Shown piece after piece: positions 63,268 through 64,000 of a stretch of DNA of 64,000 nt; the stretch's first letter is position 1; the number at the start of each line of letters is the position of its first letter. The notes beneath the pieces are model-generated. The model made no database searches and had not been told where the DNA came from. It saw only the letters and a list, made by a program, of their open reading frames with translations. The position numbers and the translations under genes are program-made. Origin of the DNA: Bacteroidia bacterium. Its GTDB lineage: Bacteria > Bacteroidota > Bacteroidia > J057. The stretch is taken from NCBI GenBank assembly GCA_041391665.1, contig JAWKNO010000001.1, positions 2,604,001 through 2,668,000 on the forward strand, read 5' to 3'.

Positions 63268-63516
63268 TTCTACGTAACTACATCTAACCTAAAAACTAAC
63301 TAACTACTATTACCCGAATAATTTTTGTGTGTAACTGGTTGGCGGTGATCATATTTATTGACCACTGAACTGATAAAAACAAATCCCGTGCCTAAAACCA
63401 GTTTGGTGAAAAAAAATTCGCGTAAGGAAATATACAAGTTTGGACGAAATATGAGACGATATCCTTTTTTGAACGATAGGGCAGCGGTTTTTGCAAAAAA
63501 CCGGGGTGTAAGATTT

Positions 63517-64000
63517 TTATCTAAATTCGTAGATATTTCTTACGAATCCCGGAACCTTTCCCCTTATCGTTTTTTTCTTTTCGGTGAGATTTCCCTTATT
63601 ATCGTATTTGTAAAGGTATTCTGTGTCTCCGGCTTCTTCTTTTATCAATAATCCCTGCGCATCATAATAATATCTGGTAAACGCTTTCATCTGTCCGGAA
63701 ACATCGTAATAAACCGATTTTGCCAAATGCCCTTTGTCGTCATATTCGTAGGTTTCTTTTTCTCTCGTAGTGGTTTCTCCTTCGAATGTGTGGGTACGGG
63801 TAAAGTAGAAGGTCGTTTTTCTTCCTTTTGCGTCGTACTGCCAGGAGTACGTTCTGGTGAGAAATTCCTGTGTTTCGGTTTCTTCTTTCAGCAATCCATT
63901 GTCGTCATATTCCCAGGAGTGGGTGGCGATGATCGTGCCATCCGGACTTACGTCTTTTTCTGTGATGAGTCTGCCTTCAGAATCGTAGGAATAGGCTTTA
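63517..64000 (-). CDS. YD-repeat (RHS-like) protein, 3' part only
   Basis: The frame enters from beyond the right edge and ends at 63517, giving about 161 C-terminal residues. They consist of YD-type repeats such as YSYDSEGRLITEKDVSPDG, WEYDDNGLLKEETE, YEYDDKGHLAKSVYYD and YKYDNKGNLTEKKK, ending VRNIYEFR. This resembles the secreted YD-repeat proteins common in Bacteroidota rather than an RHS toxin, since no RHS core or payload follows the repeats. The N-terminus and any signal peptide are outside the window. A terminator lies downstream at 63236-63267. Confidence 0.75.
   Translation of the reverse strand, partial: KAYSYDSEGRLITEKDVSPDGTIIATHSWEYDDNGLLKEETETQEFLTRTYSWQYDAKGRKTTFYFTRTHTFEGETTTREKETYEYDDKGHLAKSVYYDVSGQMKAFTRYYYDAQGLLIKEEAGDTEYLYKYDNKGNLTEKKKTIRGKVPGFVRNIYEFR

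Noticed and set aside
63358..63651. Plus-strand 97-codon open frame left of the YD-repeat gene
   Set aside because: It overlaps the end of the minus-strand YD-repeat gene and a terminator region and has no recognisable protein features.

Overview
The window looks like chromosomal DNA of a member of the phylum Bacteroidota. Typical markers are DUF3857/transglutaminase secreted proteins, a type IX secretion (T9SS) sorting domain, an outer-membrane beta-barrel TonB-type receptor with a carboxypeptidase-like N-terminus, a DUF5683 protein between parB and dapB, TAnnTTTG-type promoter boxes and few Shine-Dalgarno sites. The class is not resolved; a Saprospiria- or Cytophagia-like organism is a guess. 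Background DNA is moderately AT-rich, and two regions stand out by composition.

Layout. 1-4.4 kb (minus strand): a GH29 fucosidase cut by the window edge and two DUF3857 transglutaminase-like proteins. 4.5-27.4 kb: a clearly GC-rich island bounded by a perfect 177-bp direct repeat of the 3' end of sufS. It carries a specialised NusG paralogue (UpxY type), a leader with a repeated hairpin-like motif, and a complete Tc toxin set: one TcB-TcC fusion gene and one TcA gene. An IS3-derived fusion ORF and a small membrane protein lie between them; a caspase-like protein that has lost both catalytic residues and a VWA protein follow. The TcC payload and two parts of TcA are much more AT-rich than the rest, which suggests that these modules were exchanged.

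27.2-43.7 kb: ordinary chromosomal genes (sufS, a two-component system, a PIN toxin-antitoxin pair, GNAT, HAD, pyridoxal kinase, parB, DUF5683, dapB, a serine beta-lactamase, a TonB-type receptor, secreted proteins). An array of 131-142 bp palindromic repeats at 32.9-33.8 kb has truncated a secreted-protein gene. 43.7-48.3 kb: an AT-rich accessory stretch built like cassettes (HAD hydrolase, lipoprotein, an Mrr restriction enzyme coupled to an unknown protein, a CAP protein), with a boundary element present in two copies.

48.4-60.9 kb: a probable surface-structure locus. Two tandem pilin-like proteins precede a 1863-residue FG-GAP protein in one operon. Close by are a PapD-like chaperone, a MORN-repeat protein and a 999-residue usher-like beta-barrel protein. 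I infer a chaperone/usher-like export system of Bacteroidota. 61-64 kb: recQ and the 3' part of a YD-repeat protein.

The most interesting systems are the Tc toxin island with its own antiterminator and pseudo-caspase, and the chaperone/usher-like locus.
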